A stretch of 64,000 nucleotides of DNA, taken from NCBI RefSeq assembly GCF_016892625.1, contig NZ_JAFEMW010000005.1, forward strand, positions 462,461 through 526,460, read 5' to 3'. The notes beneath the pieces were generated by a model. It was not told the origin of the DNA. It made no database searches and saw only the letters and a list, made by a program, of their open reading frames with translations. Source of the stretch: Brevibacterium sp. RIT 803 (GTDB taxonomy: Bacteria; Actinomycetota; Actinomycetes; Actinomycetales; Brevibacteriaceae). Position 1 is the first letter of the stretch; every line of letters starts with the position of its first letter. The translations under genes and the position numbers were made by a program. This document shows positions 25,444 through 34,485 of the stretch, in pieces.

Positions 25444-26598
25444 TCAGATCTTGGTGCGACCGGCGAAGATGGATTTGGCGATCACGGTGTTGAGGACGTC
25501 GTTGGTGCCCTCGCCGATGCTCATGAGCGGTGCGTCGCGGTAAAGCCGTTCGATCTCGTATTCCTTCGAATAGCCGTACCCGCCATGGATGGACATGGCT
25601 TCGATCGCTGATTCCAGCGCGACTTCGGAACAAAAGACCTTGGCCATTCCCGTCTCACCGTCGGCGCGGCCCTGAAGCAGGGTCTGAGCCGACCAGTACA
25701 TCAGTTGGCGAGCCGCCTGTACCCGTGTCGCCATGCGACCGACGCGGAGCTGAATGGCCTGGAATTCTGATATCGGCCGCCCGAACGATTCTCGTTCCTG
25801 GGCATAGGAGACCGATTCTTCGAGCGCCCGCTGTGCGATACCGACGGATCGTCCGGCGATGTTGATTCGTCCCCACTGCAGTGCCGAAAGGACCTGCTGC
25901 ATCCCACGTCCTTCGACACCGCCCAGCAGTGCTTTCTCCCCGACCTCGCAGTGGTCGAAGACGATCTCACAGCTCTCGGGACCCTTGTAGCCGAGTTTCT
26001 GGATGTCCTTGGTGACCTCGAATCCGGGAGTGCCAGCCTCGACGAGCAGGATGCTCATCCCCTTGTGTGCGGGAGTGGTTGTGGAGTCGGTCTTGACGAG
26101 AACGGGCAGCGGATCGGCGTGACGCGCATTTGTGATCCACATCTTCGCCCCGTTGATGACATACCTGTCGCCGACCTTCTTGGCGGTGGTCTTGATGCCC
26201 TGCAGATCCGTTCCGGCATCCGGTTCGGTCAGTGCCAGGCCCGTCCTTCGCTCACCTCGTGCCAGTTCGGCGAGGTACGTGGCTTTCTGTTCGTGTGTCC
26301 CGTGCTCGGTGATCATCTTTGACGCCATCGTGTGGCTGCCGAGGACTCCGGCGATGCCCATCCACCCTCGGGCCAGCTCCTCGAAGACGATCCCGAACGA
26401 GATCGGATCGATGTCCAGCCCGTCATATTCTTCAGGGATCGTCAGTCCGAAAAGTCCCATCTCCTTGAGCTTGTCGATGATGTCCCCTGGGTACTCGCCG
26501 TCGGCTTCCATCTGCCGTGCGACCGGGACGATCTCTTTGTCCACGAAGCTGCGCAGTGATGCTTTGAAGTCGTTCTGCTCTTCGCTGAGTTCGAACAT
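25444..26598 (-). CDS. Acyl-CoA dehydrogenase
   Basis: A 384-residue FAD enzyme of normal length with all ACAD parts: N-terminal helices (MFELSEEQNDFKASLR), the FAD-binding LALTEPDAGTDLQGIKT and WITNARHADPL, and the C-terminal YRDAPLMSIGEGTNDVLN, where the Glu is the expected catalytic base. AAGGAG before the start lies in the end of the CaiB gene. In the context of CaiB, MaoC and CitE-like lyase, it may oxidise a branched dicarboxylyl-CoA such as methylsuccinyl-CoA; this is inference. Confidence 0.88.
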   Translation of the reverse strand: MFELSEEQNDFKASLRSFVDKEIVPVARQMEADGEYPGDIIDKLKEMGLFGLTIPEEYDGLDIDPISFGIVFEELARGWMGIAGVLGSHTMASKMITEHGTHEQKATYLAELARGERRTGLALTEPDAGTDLQGIKTTAKKVGDRYVINGAKMWITNARHADPLPVLVKTDSTTTPAHKGMSILLVEAGTPGFEVTKDIQKLGYKGPESCEIVFDHCEVGEKALLGGVEGRGMQQVLSALQWGRINIAGRSVGIAQRALEESVSYAQERESFGRPISEFQAIQLRVGRMATRVQAARQLMYWSAQTLLQGRADGETGMAKVFCSEVALESAIEAMSIHGGYGYSKEYEIERLYRDAPLMSIGEGTNDVLNTVIAKSIFAGRTKI

Positions 26599-26602
26599 GA
26601 GC

Positions 26603-27766
26603 TCATGCTCCTTTGCTTGTCGTCGGAATGTCGAGCTCGGCCAGGAGCTCGGCGCGGTGTTCGTCGATCTGGGGTGCTGCGCGGTTGGTCTGCATTCGTG
26701 CTCCGACCCGGGGAGCCGTGGCGATGTTGCGTATCGTTCCCCATCGGCTGTGAGTGGTGTCGAAGATGAGACCGCGCTCTTCCACGAGAGGGTCGGCGAG
26801 TGCTTCCGACACGCTCTTGACTTTGGCGACCGGTACGCCTGCCGCTTCGAGCCGTCCGACCCAGTCGTCAGCAGTGCCTTGGGCGAAGATCTCGTCGAGA
26901 ATCGCCAGCAGTTCGGTCTTGTTCTCGATGCGCCTGTCGAAGTCGGAGAACTTCTCAGCGGTCAATCGCGGGTCACCTGTCACCTCGGCGAGGCGGACGT
27001 AGAACTTCTCCTTGGCGCAGCCGACGGTAAGCCAGCCGTCGCTGGCTTCGAATGCCTGGAACGGGACGAGGGATGGGTGGGAGGATTTCGGGGTCCGGGT
27101 TGGTTCGAAGCCTTCATTGAGATGCCAGTTGCCGACATAGGTGAGCATAGAGATCGCGGTGTCGAAGAGACTGAGGTCACAGTCGGTGCCGACGCCGTCA
27201 CGTCGAGCCGCGTGGACCGCAGCGAGCATGGAGATCGCGGCGACCAGCCCTCCGCTGAAGTCGACGAGCGACAGTCCCGATTTCGTCGGCGGTCCGTCGG
27301 GCTCACCAGTGATGTCCATCCATCCGGCGGCCGACTGGAGCATGTAGTCGTACCCTGGCCGTTTCGCCGCCTGCCCCTCGCCGCCGTATCCCGAGATGTT
27401 GCAGCACACAATCTGCTCGTTGATGTGTCTGAGCGACTCGTAGCTGATGCCGAGTTTGGCGGGGACGTCACCGCGCAGATTCGAGTACACGATGTCCGCG
27501 TCGGCGATGAGGCGGTCGAATACCTTTCGGTCCTCGTCGTCATTCAGGCTCAGGGCGATGCTGCGTTTGTTGCGATTGAATGATTCGTAGAACAGTGAGT
27601 CCGTTTCCTCGCGGTAGGGAGGCACATAGCGTCCGATGTCGCCGCCGGTGGTCGGATCTTCGATCTTGATCACATCTGCGCCGAGGTCGGCGAGCTGCAT
27701 CGATCCCCAGGGACCTGCGCCGTACTGTTCGACGGCGATGATGCGGATGTCCTCGAGGGGCTTCAT
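26603..27766 (-). CDS. CaiB/BaiF (class III) CoA-transferase, third copy
   Basis: A 387-residue class III CoA-transferase with LEDIRIIAVEQYGAGPWGSM, LADLGADVIKIEDPTTGGD and FNRNKRSIALSL; candidate catalytic Asp in SLVDFSGGLVAA (~165). ATG 27766 is supported by AGGAGGAG upstream; ATG 27835 is an alternative with a weaker site. It would activate the diacid (itaconate, mesaconate or methylsuccinate type) for the hydratase and lyase of the same operon. Confidence 0.86.
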   Translation of the reverse strand: MKPLEDIRIIAVEQYGAGPWGSMQLADLGADVIKIEDPTTGGDIGRYVPPYREETDSLFYESFNRNKRSIALSLNDDEDRKVFDRLIADADIVYSNLRGDVPAKLGISYESLRHINEQIVCCNISGYGGEGQAAKRPGYDYMLQSAAGWMDITGEPDGPPTKSGLSLVDFSGGLVAAISMLAAVHAARRDGVGTDCDLSLFDTAISMLTYVGNWHLNEGFEPTRTPKSSHPSLVPFQAFEASDGWLTVGCAKEKFYVRLAEVTGDPRLTAEKFSDFDRRIENKTELLAILDEIFAQGTADDWVGRLEAAGVPVAKVKSVSEALADPLVEERGLIFDTTHSRWGTIRNIATAPRVGARMQTNRAAPQIDEHRAELLAELDIPTTSKGA

Positions 27767-27842
27767 CTTGTCTCCTCCTGCGCTCTTGCTATGGGTGGCC
27801 GTGTGCGGCTGCGCTCCGGCGTTGGATCTGGTCATCAGTGCC

Positions 27843-28370
27843 TCAGCTGTAGTCGGTTACGGTGTCGGCGGACTCCGGAAAGTAGCCCTGACCGATGCCG
27901 CTGTCGCGAGTGGCGATCATGACCGAGCGCTTCCAGGTGACCACTGTCGTCCCTTCCTGGTTGAGGCCCCTGGTGGTCATCGAGATAATGCCGGCGTACT
28001 CCCGTGACTTCGAACGACGCGCTTCGGTGCAGACGCTCTCCGCATACAGCGTGTCGCCGACATAGACCGGGTGGCGGAACAGAATGTCGGTGAACGCGAG
28101 ATTCGAGATCGCGTTCTGGCTCATGTCGTACACGCTCAGTCCCAGCACCAGGGCAACAGTGAGGCCCGAGTTGACGATGACCTTGCCGTCGGTGATCGGG
28201 TTCTGGGCGGCGAAGTGATCATTGAAGTGGTTCTGATTCGTGTTCATCGTCAGGTTCGTCAGCCAGACGTTGTCCGCCTCGGTGATCGTGCGGCCGAAAG
28301 GATGCTGATACACGTCTCCGACGGTGTAGTCGTCGAAGAATCGGCCGACGGTGGCGTCATGGGTGGTCAT
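27843..28370 (-). CDS. MaoC-like hydratase (itaconyl/mesaconyl-CoA hydratase-like)
   Basis: A 175-residue hot-dog-fold MaoC protein. FGRTITEADNVWLTNLTMNTN, then QNHFNDHFAAQNP, carry the hydratase Asn/His motif; NSGLTVALVLGLSVYD and FRHPVYVGDTLYAES complete the domain. The TMNTNQNHF segment recalls itaconyl-CoA and mesaconyl-CoA hydratases rather than fatty-acid R-hydratases. Start could be ATG 28382 instead. Its neighbours (CaiB, CitE-type lyase) fit hydration to citramalyl-CoA or methylmalyl-CoA. Confidence 0.82.
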   Translation of the reverse strand: MTTHDATVGRFFDDYTVGDVYQHPFGRTITEADNVWLTNLTMNTNQNHFNDHFAAQNPITDGKVIVNSGLTVALVLGLSVYDMSQNAISNLAFTDILFRHPVYVGDTLYAESVCTEARRSKSREYAGIISMTTRGLNQEGTTVVTWKRSVMIATRDSGIGQGYFPESADTVTDYS

Positions 28371-28419
28371 ATCTCTTCTCATTTCTCAGTGGTGTGCGGA
28401 ACGGATGGCGGTGGGATGG

Positions 28420-29757
28420 TCAGGAGATCTGCTCGAGGCTGCGGCCACGGGTCTCGACCGGGATGACGAAGACGACGATGATCATGCACAGTGCCATGAC
28501 GCAGACGAATCCGATGGGGCCGAAGATCCCGAAGCTGACGAACAGACCCGACATCACGAAGGGGACGACGATCGAAGCGCCTCGGGCGAACGTGTAGGAA
28601 ATGCCCGTGCCGCGCAGTCGGTACCGAGTCGGATAGAGCTCAGGCATGTAGGAATAGAGCACAAAGGTCACGAGAGTGTAGATCACTGTCACGAGCAGAA
28701 TGCCGATGAGTACGATGACGACGATCGATTGCGCCGCCGCATAGGCCAGGCCGAGTGGAATGACGATAATCGAGAACACAACGATTGCGGTCCGGCGATT
28801 GAGCTTGTTGACGAGCAGGAGGCAGACCAGGCCGCCACCTGGAGCACCCAATGCCATTGCTGTCGTGTAGGCGAGGGACTGGGAGACCTCGATTCCCTGT
28901 TCGACGAAGAAGGTTGGCATCCAGGAGATGAAACCGTAGACGAACATATTCACACCGACGGCGACCACCGTTCCGAGGATCGCGAGCTGCCAGAACGGGC
29001 GCTTGGTTGTCTCTTTGGACTCGGTTGACTCTGCTGTGGGAGCATCGGGCAGATTGTTCGCAATGGTGGTGGCCGAGTGCTTCTCGAACTTCTCGACGAT
29101 TTCCTGAGCTTCGGCTAGTCGACCTCGCACGACAAGCCAACGAGGTGACTCCGGGCAACGGGTCCTGGCCAGCCATACGATGACGGCGAGGACAGCGCCG
29201 ATGACGAACATCCAGCGCCAGCCGAAGTTCGAAATCACCACTGCGCCGATCGCCGAGGCGAAGAGCAGCCCTGAATTGACAAGGATTCCAAGGAACGCGG
29301 TCCACCGTCCTCTGCTCTTCGGAGGCACGAACTCGCCGAGGATGGCGGCTGCAAGCACAAGCTCGGCCCCGAGACCGATGCCCATGATGAACCGAGTGCC
29401 GACGAGGAACTCAAAATTCGGTGCCAATGCAGCGGCGAATCCTGCTACTGCGAAGATGAGGAGATTGATCTGGTAACTCATGCGGCGGCCGAACTTGTCA
29501 CCGACGAATCCGGCAGTTGCGGCCCCGAGGAGCATCCCGAAGAACGTCATTGACATGAAGACTGCGACTTCGCTGACTCCCGCGAATCCTGTCGAAACAA
29601 GCGCAGCGGACACACCGGCTGCCACGTAGACGTCGTAGGCGTCGATCATTGCGCCGGCACCGATATATGCGAATAGTTTCTTGTGTTCCTTGTTCGTCGT
29701 GAGCGCATCCATGCGCGCTCCGATCTTCATTTCTTCTGTGCTGGTATCCACGGACAT
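28420..29757 (-). CDS. MFS transporter, metabolite:H+ symporter type
   Basis: A 445-residue twelve-helix protein. Helix 1 has IGAGAMIDAYDVYVAAGVSA with an acidic residue; MGIGLGAELVLAA and the central SPRWLVVRGRLAEAQEIVEKF match the sugar/aromatic-acid:H+ symporter group. AAGG lies before ATG 29757. Being in the same run as CaiB, MaoC and the lyase, it is likely the uptake system for their acid substrate. Confidence 0.82.
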   Translation of the reverse strand: MSVDTSTEEMKIGARMDALTTNKEHKKLFAYIGAGAMIDAYDVYVAAGVSAALVSTGFAGVSEVAVFMSMTFFGMLLGAATAGFVGDKFGRRMSYQINLLIFAVAGFAAALAPNFEFLVGTRFIMGIGLGAELVLAAAILGEFVPPKSRGRWTAFLGILVNSGLLFASAIGAVVISNFGWRWMFVIGAVLAVIVWLARTRCPESPRWLVVRGRLAEAQEIVEKFEKHSATTIANNLPDAPTAESTESKETTKRPFWQLAILGTVVAVGVNMFVYGFISWMPTFFVEQGIEVSQSLAYTTAMALGAPGGGLVCLLLVNKLNRRTAIVVFSIIVIPLGLAYAAAQSIVVIVLIGILLVTVIYTLVTFVLYSYMPELYPTRYRLRGTGISYTFARGASIVVPFVMSGLFVSFGIFGPIGFVCVMALCMIIVVFVIPVETRGRSLEQIS

Positions 29758-29843
29758 CGTTGTCGTGCCTTTCTCCAGGAGTTTCTTCGGCCGGGTCATT
29801 GTTGAGTACGGGTCAATGCTTCGGACTCGGTGGCGGAGCCGCT

Positions 29844-31337
29844 TCAGACGAGCATCTTCGACAAGGACACCGCGCTGTCGAGGAGTGCACGGTCGTCGTA
29901 GGGTCTGCCGATGATCTGGAGTCCTGGTGAGGTCGCATCGTCGGTCGCCGGCAGCGGGATGCTGATGGCTGGTAGTCCGAGGTAGTTGATGGTTCGGGCG
30001 TAGGCGCTGGCGCGCATGTAGTCACTGCGCTGTTCGGGATCTGCCGAGTTGAGAGAGGAGGGTGACTTCGGTGCCGGGATCGGGCTGGTCGGAGTGAGTA
30101 GGAACCGGGATTTTCCCATCACCGATTCGATGAATTCCGATTGCAAGGCACGGCGTTCGGCGATGGCGTCGGCGTATTCGATTGCGGACACAGATGTACC
30201 GCGACTGACTCGTGAGAGCACTTGGTCCCCGAGTCGATCCCAGTTCCAATCGAGCATTCTGCCGACATTGCGGGCCGCCTCGACGCTGACGACGATGACT
30301 GCTCGCCGGTTGAGATCAGAATCGTCATAGTCCACCTCCGGAGAGGCGCCAGGCGTGCCGTGTTCTTTGGAATCGATGAGACCGATCTGGGTGAGCGCTG
30401 CTATGAACGCTGCCGCGACCGCTGTGTCGCACGTGCGTCTCACCGCGGAGACCGAGAGATGAACGAACCCGGTGAGGGTCGCAGCCGCGGGACGGTCGAG
30501 ACGGTCGCGGACATCGGTTGGGACCACTTCGTCGTCGGAGAACAGAACGTCAGCGACAGTTCGGACTGAGACGGCGTTTGAGGCGATCAGTCCGATCGTG
30601 TCGAGTGACTCCGACAATGGGATGAGACCGGTGGTCGAGAAGACATCGTTACTCGGTTTATAGCCGACCACACCGCAGAACGAGGCAGGAAGGCGGACCG
30701 AACCGCCGGTATCGGTTCCCAAGGAAACGTCACATGCGCCGGACGCGACTGCGATGGCAGAGCCGCTTGACGAACCACCTGACAGATATGCTTCATTGCG
30801 CGGATTCACACCGTCACCAAGCCAGTGGTTGTGGCCGGTGGGACTCAGGGCGAACTCCGCCATATGATTGGCTCCGACGATGGCCCCACCGGCGGATTCG
30901 ATCGCCGTCAGCAGGGGTGAGGTGAGCCGTGGACGAAGGTTGTGCAGAGAGGGATTTCCTGCAGTGAGCGGATAGTCCTTGACCGCAATGTTGTCCTTGT
31001 GCGTGAAGCGGAAGCCAGCCAACTTGTCAGAGCGGGCGCGCGCTTGGGTCACTCGCTGTTCGGAATAGCGGCGGACGATTCCCGTCCGGGATGAGTCTGC
31101 TTCGGAACCGATCCACCGTGGCTGGTCGTTGCGGCTGGTGTCGTCAGTGCGCGTCTGAGATGCTCGCAACCAGGAGAGCGGGGTCGGAGCGACGAACGTT
31201 GAGTCGTTCGTTCGGGCGTCTGCAGTCACGAGTGCATCGGAGCGAACGGTGCCTGTCGAATCGAGAAGCTCATTGACCGCTCTGCTGATACGCAGAGAAG
31301 GGCTCTCGTCGACCTTCATGTCCTCATAGGCGCTCAT
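29844..31337 (-). CDS. Amidase (amidase signature family)
   Basis: A 497-residue amidase-signature enzyme. The Ser-cisSer-Lys triad is visible: Lys in FTHKDNIAV, GGSSSGSAIAVASGA for the first serine, and DTGGSVRLPASFCGVVGYKP for the nucleophile. A ~90-residue N-terminal extension with little family similarity precedes it. Start at ATG 31337 or 31370; neither has a strong ribosome site. As first gene of the operon it may release the carboxylic acid from an amide precursor. Substrate unknown. Confidence 0.83.
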   Translation of the reverse strand: MSAYEDMKVDESPSLRISRAVNELLDSTGTVRSDALVTADARTNDSTFVAPTPLSWLRASQTRTDDTSRNDQPRWIGSEADSSRTGIVRRYSEQRVTQARARSDKLAGFRFTHKDNIAVKDYPLTAGNPSLHNLRPRLTSPLLTAIESAGGAIVGANHMAEFALSPTGHNHWLGDGVNPRNEAYLSGGSSSGSAIAVASGACDVSLGTDTGGSVRLPASFCGVVGYKPSNDVFSTTGLIPLSESLDTIGLIASNAVSVRTVADVLFSDDEVVPTDVRDRLDRPAAATLTGFVHLSVSAVRRTCDTAVAAAFIAALTQIGLIDSKEHGTPGASPEVDYDDSDLNRRAVIVVSVEAARNVGRMLDWNWDRLGDQVLSRVSRGTSVSAIEYADAIAERRALQSEFIESVMGKSRFLLTPTSPIPAPKSPSSLNSADPEQRSDYMRASAYARTINYLGLPAISIPLPATDDATSPGLQIIGRPYDDRALLDSAVSLSKMLV

Positions 31338-31437
31338 GATTTGCCGTTCTGTCGGAATGAGCAGCATCACGCAACATTGCGCGTACTGGACCCGAGCCGG
31401 AACTCTGCGTCGAGTTCGTGGCTTGGTGACAGAATTG

Positions 31438-31466
31438 ATCCTAAACCTATGATGTATTCACGTCAA
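31438..31466 (-). promoter_or_regulatory. Promoter of the amidase operon
   Basis: On the minus strand TTGACG (complement of 31461-31466) is followed after exactly 17 bases by TAGGAT (complement of 31438-31443), giving a leader of about 60-95 bases. A CGCAA-2-TTGCG dyad at 31370-31381 lies in that leader and could be an operator for the GntR regulator; this is a guess. The gap to 31579 has otherwise only an A+T-richer stretch with no gene. Confidence 0.55.
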
Positions 31467-31579
31467 TAGCCAATAATGAAGAGAGTTCATGCGGTAATCA
31501 ACTGTAATGATCTGATTAATATGACCGCGTGCGGTCTAGGCGAGTGCTTCGCGCCGAGCAGATTCCTTCGGACACAGCG

Positions 31580-31608
31580 GTGGGCCTGCGGTATCTCCGC
31601 AGGCCCAC
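31580..31608 (-). terminator. 12-bp hairpin, probable terminator
   Basis: GTGGGCCTGCGG and CCGCAGGCCCAC pair perfectly around TATCT. It lies about 70 bp after the stop of the ABM monooxygenase gene on the minus strand, between that gene and the amidase promoter. A 13-bp direct repeat GCATGAGGCGGTG sits nearby at 31627-31639 and 31646-31658. Confidence 0.55.
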
Positions 31609-31677
31609 GATTCGCTGGTTCCGTCTGCATGAGGCGGTGCCGCCGGCATGAGGCGGTGACAACGCTGCGGCACCGGA

Positions 31678-32007
31678 TCAGTCGATGGAGAGTTCTCCCA
31701 TCTCGTCCCAGCCCTCACCGTCGATCTGGCGAGAGATGATCTTCGGAGTGGACACGAGGGCGCTGTTCATCGGTCCGCCATCTGCGGTCGCCTTCTGGAA
31801 GTGGTCGGACTTCACGTGCGCTTCGGCAGCGTCGTCATCGAAGGCTTCGACGAGCACGTACTCATTGGGATCGTCGAGGCTGCGTGACCAGTCGAACCAT
31901 TTGTTTCCCGGTTCGGCTCGCGTCGCCTCGGTGAACTCCTTGGTGATCTGCGGCCATTCCTCGGCCTTCTCGGGCTTGACCTGGAACTTGACGACGATGA
32001 AGATCAT
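31678..32007 (-). CDS. Antibiotic biosynthesis monooxygenase (ABM) domain protein
   Basis: A 109-residue dimeric alpha-beta-barrel protein: IFIVVKFQVKPEKAEEW, FDWSRSLDDPNEYVLVEAF and HVKSDHFQKA are the ABM (YgiN-like quinol monooxygenase) strands and helix with the conserved His. Such proteins act on quinols or detoxify reactive carbonyls without cofactor. AGGAT precedes ATG 32007. It follows the acetoin-type SDR on the same strand, perhaps acting on the same redox route. Confidence 0.78.
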   Translation of the reverse strand: MIFIVVKFQVKPEKAEEWPQITKEFTEATRAEPGNKWFDWSRSLDDPNEYVLVEAFDDDAAEAHVKSDHFQKATADGGPMNSALVSTPKIISRQIDGEGWDEMGELSID

Positions 32008-32102
32008 AGGATCCTGCTTTCTCTCTGGTGGTGAACAGCCTTGGTCGACTGCGATTGAAAATGCTGTGGGTGGACGTGGTGCTGGTGTAGGCGCGGTGTG
32101 TC

Positions 32103-32888
32103 TCAGGAGAACTGCATGCCGCCGTCGACGAGCATGGTCTGGCCGGTGATGTAGTCCGAGTCCTCGCTGGATAGGAACGACACGAGGTTCGCGACATCCT
32201 CGGGAACCGATACACGTCCGAGAAGGATGTCTCCCGCGTACTTCTTGATTGCTTCCCCTTTGGCCAATCCCTCCTGTTCTCCGAGCTTCTCATCGATGAG
32301 ATCCCACATCGAGGTTCCCACGATGCCCGGACCGTAGGCGTTGACGGTGATCCCGTGTTTCGCCCATTCCATCGCGGCGCCCTGCGTCAGTCCGCGCACG
32401 GCCCATTTGGTGGCCGAATAGGGTGAGAGCAGCGCGAACGGGCGGAAGGCGACGATCGATGCGGCGCCGATGATCTTTCCGCCGTTGCCCTGTTCGATCA
32501 TCTGCTTGGCAGCGGCCTGGTAGGACAGGAACACGCCGGTGATGTTGACGTTGAGGATCTTTTCGAAATCCTCTTTCGAGTAGTCGATGAGGGGTTCGAC
32601 CTGAGCGATGCCGGCATTGGCCACGAAGACGTCGAGCTTTCCGCCCACCTCGACGGCGGTGGCCACGAGTGCTTCCACCGAGGCCTGATCGGTGACGTCG
32701 ACCTCGGCTCCGGTGGCTTTGCCGCCGGCGGCTTTGATGGTCGCCGCCGTCTCCTGTACTCCCTCCTGCATGGTGGGAAGGTCTGCCACGATGACGTGGT
32801 GTCCATCGGCGCCGAGGCGTTGTGCGATGCCCTGTCCGATTCCTCGTGCTGATCCAGTGACGACAGCGACGCTGGTGGTCGTGCTCAT
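32103..32888 (-). CDS. SDR oxidoreductase, acetoin/diacetyl reductase-like
   Basis: A 261-residue short-chain dehydrogenase. [12 protein letters not shown] binds cofactor, VANAGIA replaces NNAG, and YSATK with an upstream Ser (GAASIV) is the active site. Late region [19 protein letters not shown] and the length match acetoin(diacetyl) reductase/2,3-butanediol dehydrogenase. AAGGAG lies seven bases before the start. Divergently controlled with the GMC operon by the adjacent IclR, by position; substrate may be another alpha-hydroxyketone. Confidence 0.83.
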   Translation of the reverse strand: MSTTTSVAVVTGSARGIGQGIAQRLGADGHHVIVADLPTMQEGVQETAATIKAAGGKATGAEVDVTDQASVEALVATAVEVGGKLDVFVANAGIAQVEPLIDYSKEDFEKILNVNITGVFLSYQAAAKQMIEQGNGGKIIGAASIVAFRPFALLSPYSATKWAVRGLTQGAAMEWAKHGITVNAYGPGIVGTSMWDLIDEKLGEQEGLAKGEAIKKYAGDILLGRVSVPEDVANLVSFLSSEDSDYITGQTMLVDGGMQFS

Positions 32889-33013
32889 TGTTGTGCTCCT
32901 TCGTGTCTCGTCGTTGAGTAAGCACGATCATTCTGTGCACGAGCGTGTCCAGGAGAATACGGTCCTTCTCATGTGGCGAGAAACTTAGGTCGCCGAGGTG
33001 GCGAGTCGGCTTC

Positions 33014-33772
33014 TCAGCGGGCACCGCCGCGCAGATATCGCGAGCACATCCCCGCGTGCTCGCGCAGTGCGGTGTCGAACGTCTTCGCGCGTCCCGTCGC
33101 CTTGCTCGAAGGAGTGCTGATCGCGATGGCTCCGACCTGCATGCCTGTGCCGTTGTGGACGGGCACCGCAGCGCAGGTCTGGCGCGGCAGGAACTCGTCG
33201 TGTTCCCAGGCGATGCCGCGTGTGGCCACCTCATTGAGATGGGTGTCGAGCAGGTCCCTGCGTACGATCGTGTGCGGCGTGAGCACGGGCATCCCGCGGG
33301 CATCGAGATACTCGGTGCGCTGCGTCTCCGGCATGGCTGAGAGCAGGATCTTGCCGAAGGCGGTGGCATGCGCGGCCTCGTTGAAGCCGAAGCGAAGCGG
33401 GCGGAGGCGGGGATGCTTCTCGCAGTCGGAAGAGTAGGTCAGCAGGATGTCCGACCCCCGGTAGATCGCAAAATAGGCGGCCGTGCCCAAGCTGCGATGC
33501 AGCTCATCGGTGATCTGACGGATGGGCTGAGGAGCTATGAGGCGCTGTTGGAATGACAATCCGAGTTCAAAGCACTTCGGTCCGAGTTCGAAGCTCTTGT
33601 CTTCCTTCAGGTAGACGAGGTAGCTGCAGTCTTCGAGTTCATGGAGCAGGCGATAGACGGTGGGCAGAGGGATCTCGAGACGGTCGGCCACGGTCTTCGC
33701 TGAGGCGCTTCCAGAGGAGGACACTGCCTCGAGTACGGAGAAGACCCTGTTGATGACGGTGCTGTTCGACAT
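33014..33772 (-). CDS. IclR-family transcriptional regulator
   Basis: A 252-residue IclR protein: winged HTH at ~1-60 (VINRVFSVLEAVSSSGSASA; IPLPTVYRLLHELEDCSY) and effector domain from ~75, with the ligand-pocket region HATAFGKILLSAMP and AAVPVHNGTGMQVGAIAIS. GGAG lies upstream of ATG 33772. Divergent from the GMC dehydrogenase operon across 137 bp, and just downstream is the SDR on its own strand; control of both is likely. Confidence 0.86.
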   Translation of the reverse strand: MSNSTVINRVFSVLEAVSSSGSASAKTVADRLEIPLPTVYRLLHELEDCSYLVYLKEDKSFELGPKCFELGLSFQQRLIAPQPIRQITDELHRSLGTAAYFAIYRGSDILLTYSSDCEKHPRLRPLRFGFNEAAHATAFGKILLSAMPETQRTEYLDARGMPVLTPHTIVRRDLLDTHLNEVATRGIAWEHDEFLPRQTCAAVPVHNGTGMQVGAIAISTPSSKATGRAKTFDTALREHAGMCSRYLRGGAR

Positions 33773-33909
33773 TCGCGCTCCAATGTTTATCGTCTCGTGA
33801 GAATAAGGATAGTGCTCGGTGGTCCAGTTCACATAAGTTGCTTCTGACCGGTTCGGCAAAGGTGCCCGGATCCCCCGGGGCACCAGCAGAGGAGCAAAGG
33901 AGCACCCAC

Positions 33910-34485
33910 ATGGCATTCCCTGCCAAATTTCCGTCGCTGAACGCGATGGAGATGACCGATGAGGCCCGACAGACTCTTGTCAGAGTGCTGAGAGTGGCAT
34001 TTCCACATGAGAATTTTCCTGATGGCCCGTACGAACGGACTGCCGACAAGATCCTTGTCGAAGCCGACGCCGAGACCTGGTTTCGGGTGGCTCTCATCCA
34101 AGGACTGCAGTCACTTGACCAGCTCTCCGACAAGAGCTTCTGCTCACTGGGTGACGATGAAGCACTGCGGGTGCTGCGCCGGGTCGAAGGCACGGAGTTC
34201 TTCGGGTTCGTCCGCCGCACCGCAGCGCTCGGTCTCTACGACGATGAAGAGGTGTGGGAGATCCTGGGATACCAAGGACCGTCGTTCGACCTGGGCGGCT
34301 ATGTCCATCGAGGATTCAACGATCTGGACTGGCTGCCCGAACCGCGCATCATCTATCCGGAGGGCGAGGACCTGCCGGAACTCGGTCCAGGTGCACACCT
34401 GGGACCGCAGACGGTCAACGTGGCAGACGAATCGACGAATCAGCCGAGCGCTGAGCAGGCCGAAATGGGCGAGGTGAAGAAATGA
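33910..34485 (+). CDS. Gluconate 2-dehydrogenase subunit 3-like protein
   Basis: A 191-residue protein without signal peptide or membrane helix. MTDEARQTLVRVLRVAFPHENF, LIQGLQSLDQLSDKSFCSL and FFGFVRRTAALGLYDDEEVWEILGY match the small subunit that accompanies FAD-dependent GMC sugar/polyol dehydrogenases. GGAG-rich sequence precedes ATG 33910. Its stop overlaps the GMC start, so the two are translationally coupled and probably form a heterodimer. Lack of a Tat signal argues for a cytoplasmic complex, unlike the classic periplasmic gluconate dehydrogenase. Confidence 0.78.
   Translation: MAFPAKFPSLNAMEMTDEARQTLVRVLRVAFPHENFPDGPYERTADKILVEADAETWFRVALIQGLQSLDQLSDKSFCSLGDDEALRVLRRVEGTEFFGFVRRTAALGLYDDEEVWEILGYQGPSFDLGGYVHRGFNDLDWLPEPRIIYPEGEDLPELGPGAHLGPQTVNVADESTNQPSAEQAEMGEVKK

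Noticed and set aside
26132..27583. A 483-residue plus-strand frame opposite acyl-CoA dehydrogenase and CaiB.
   Set aside because: It spans two real genes and their junction in antisense and has no recognisable domain.
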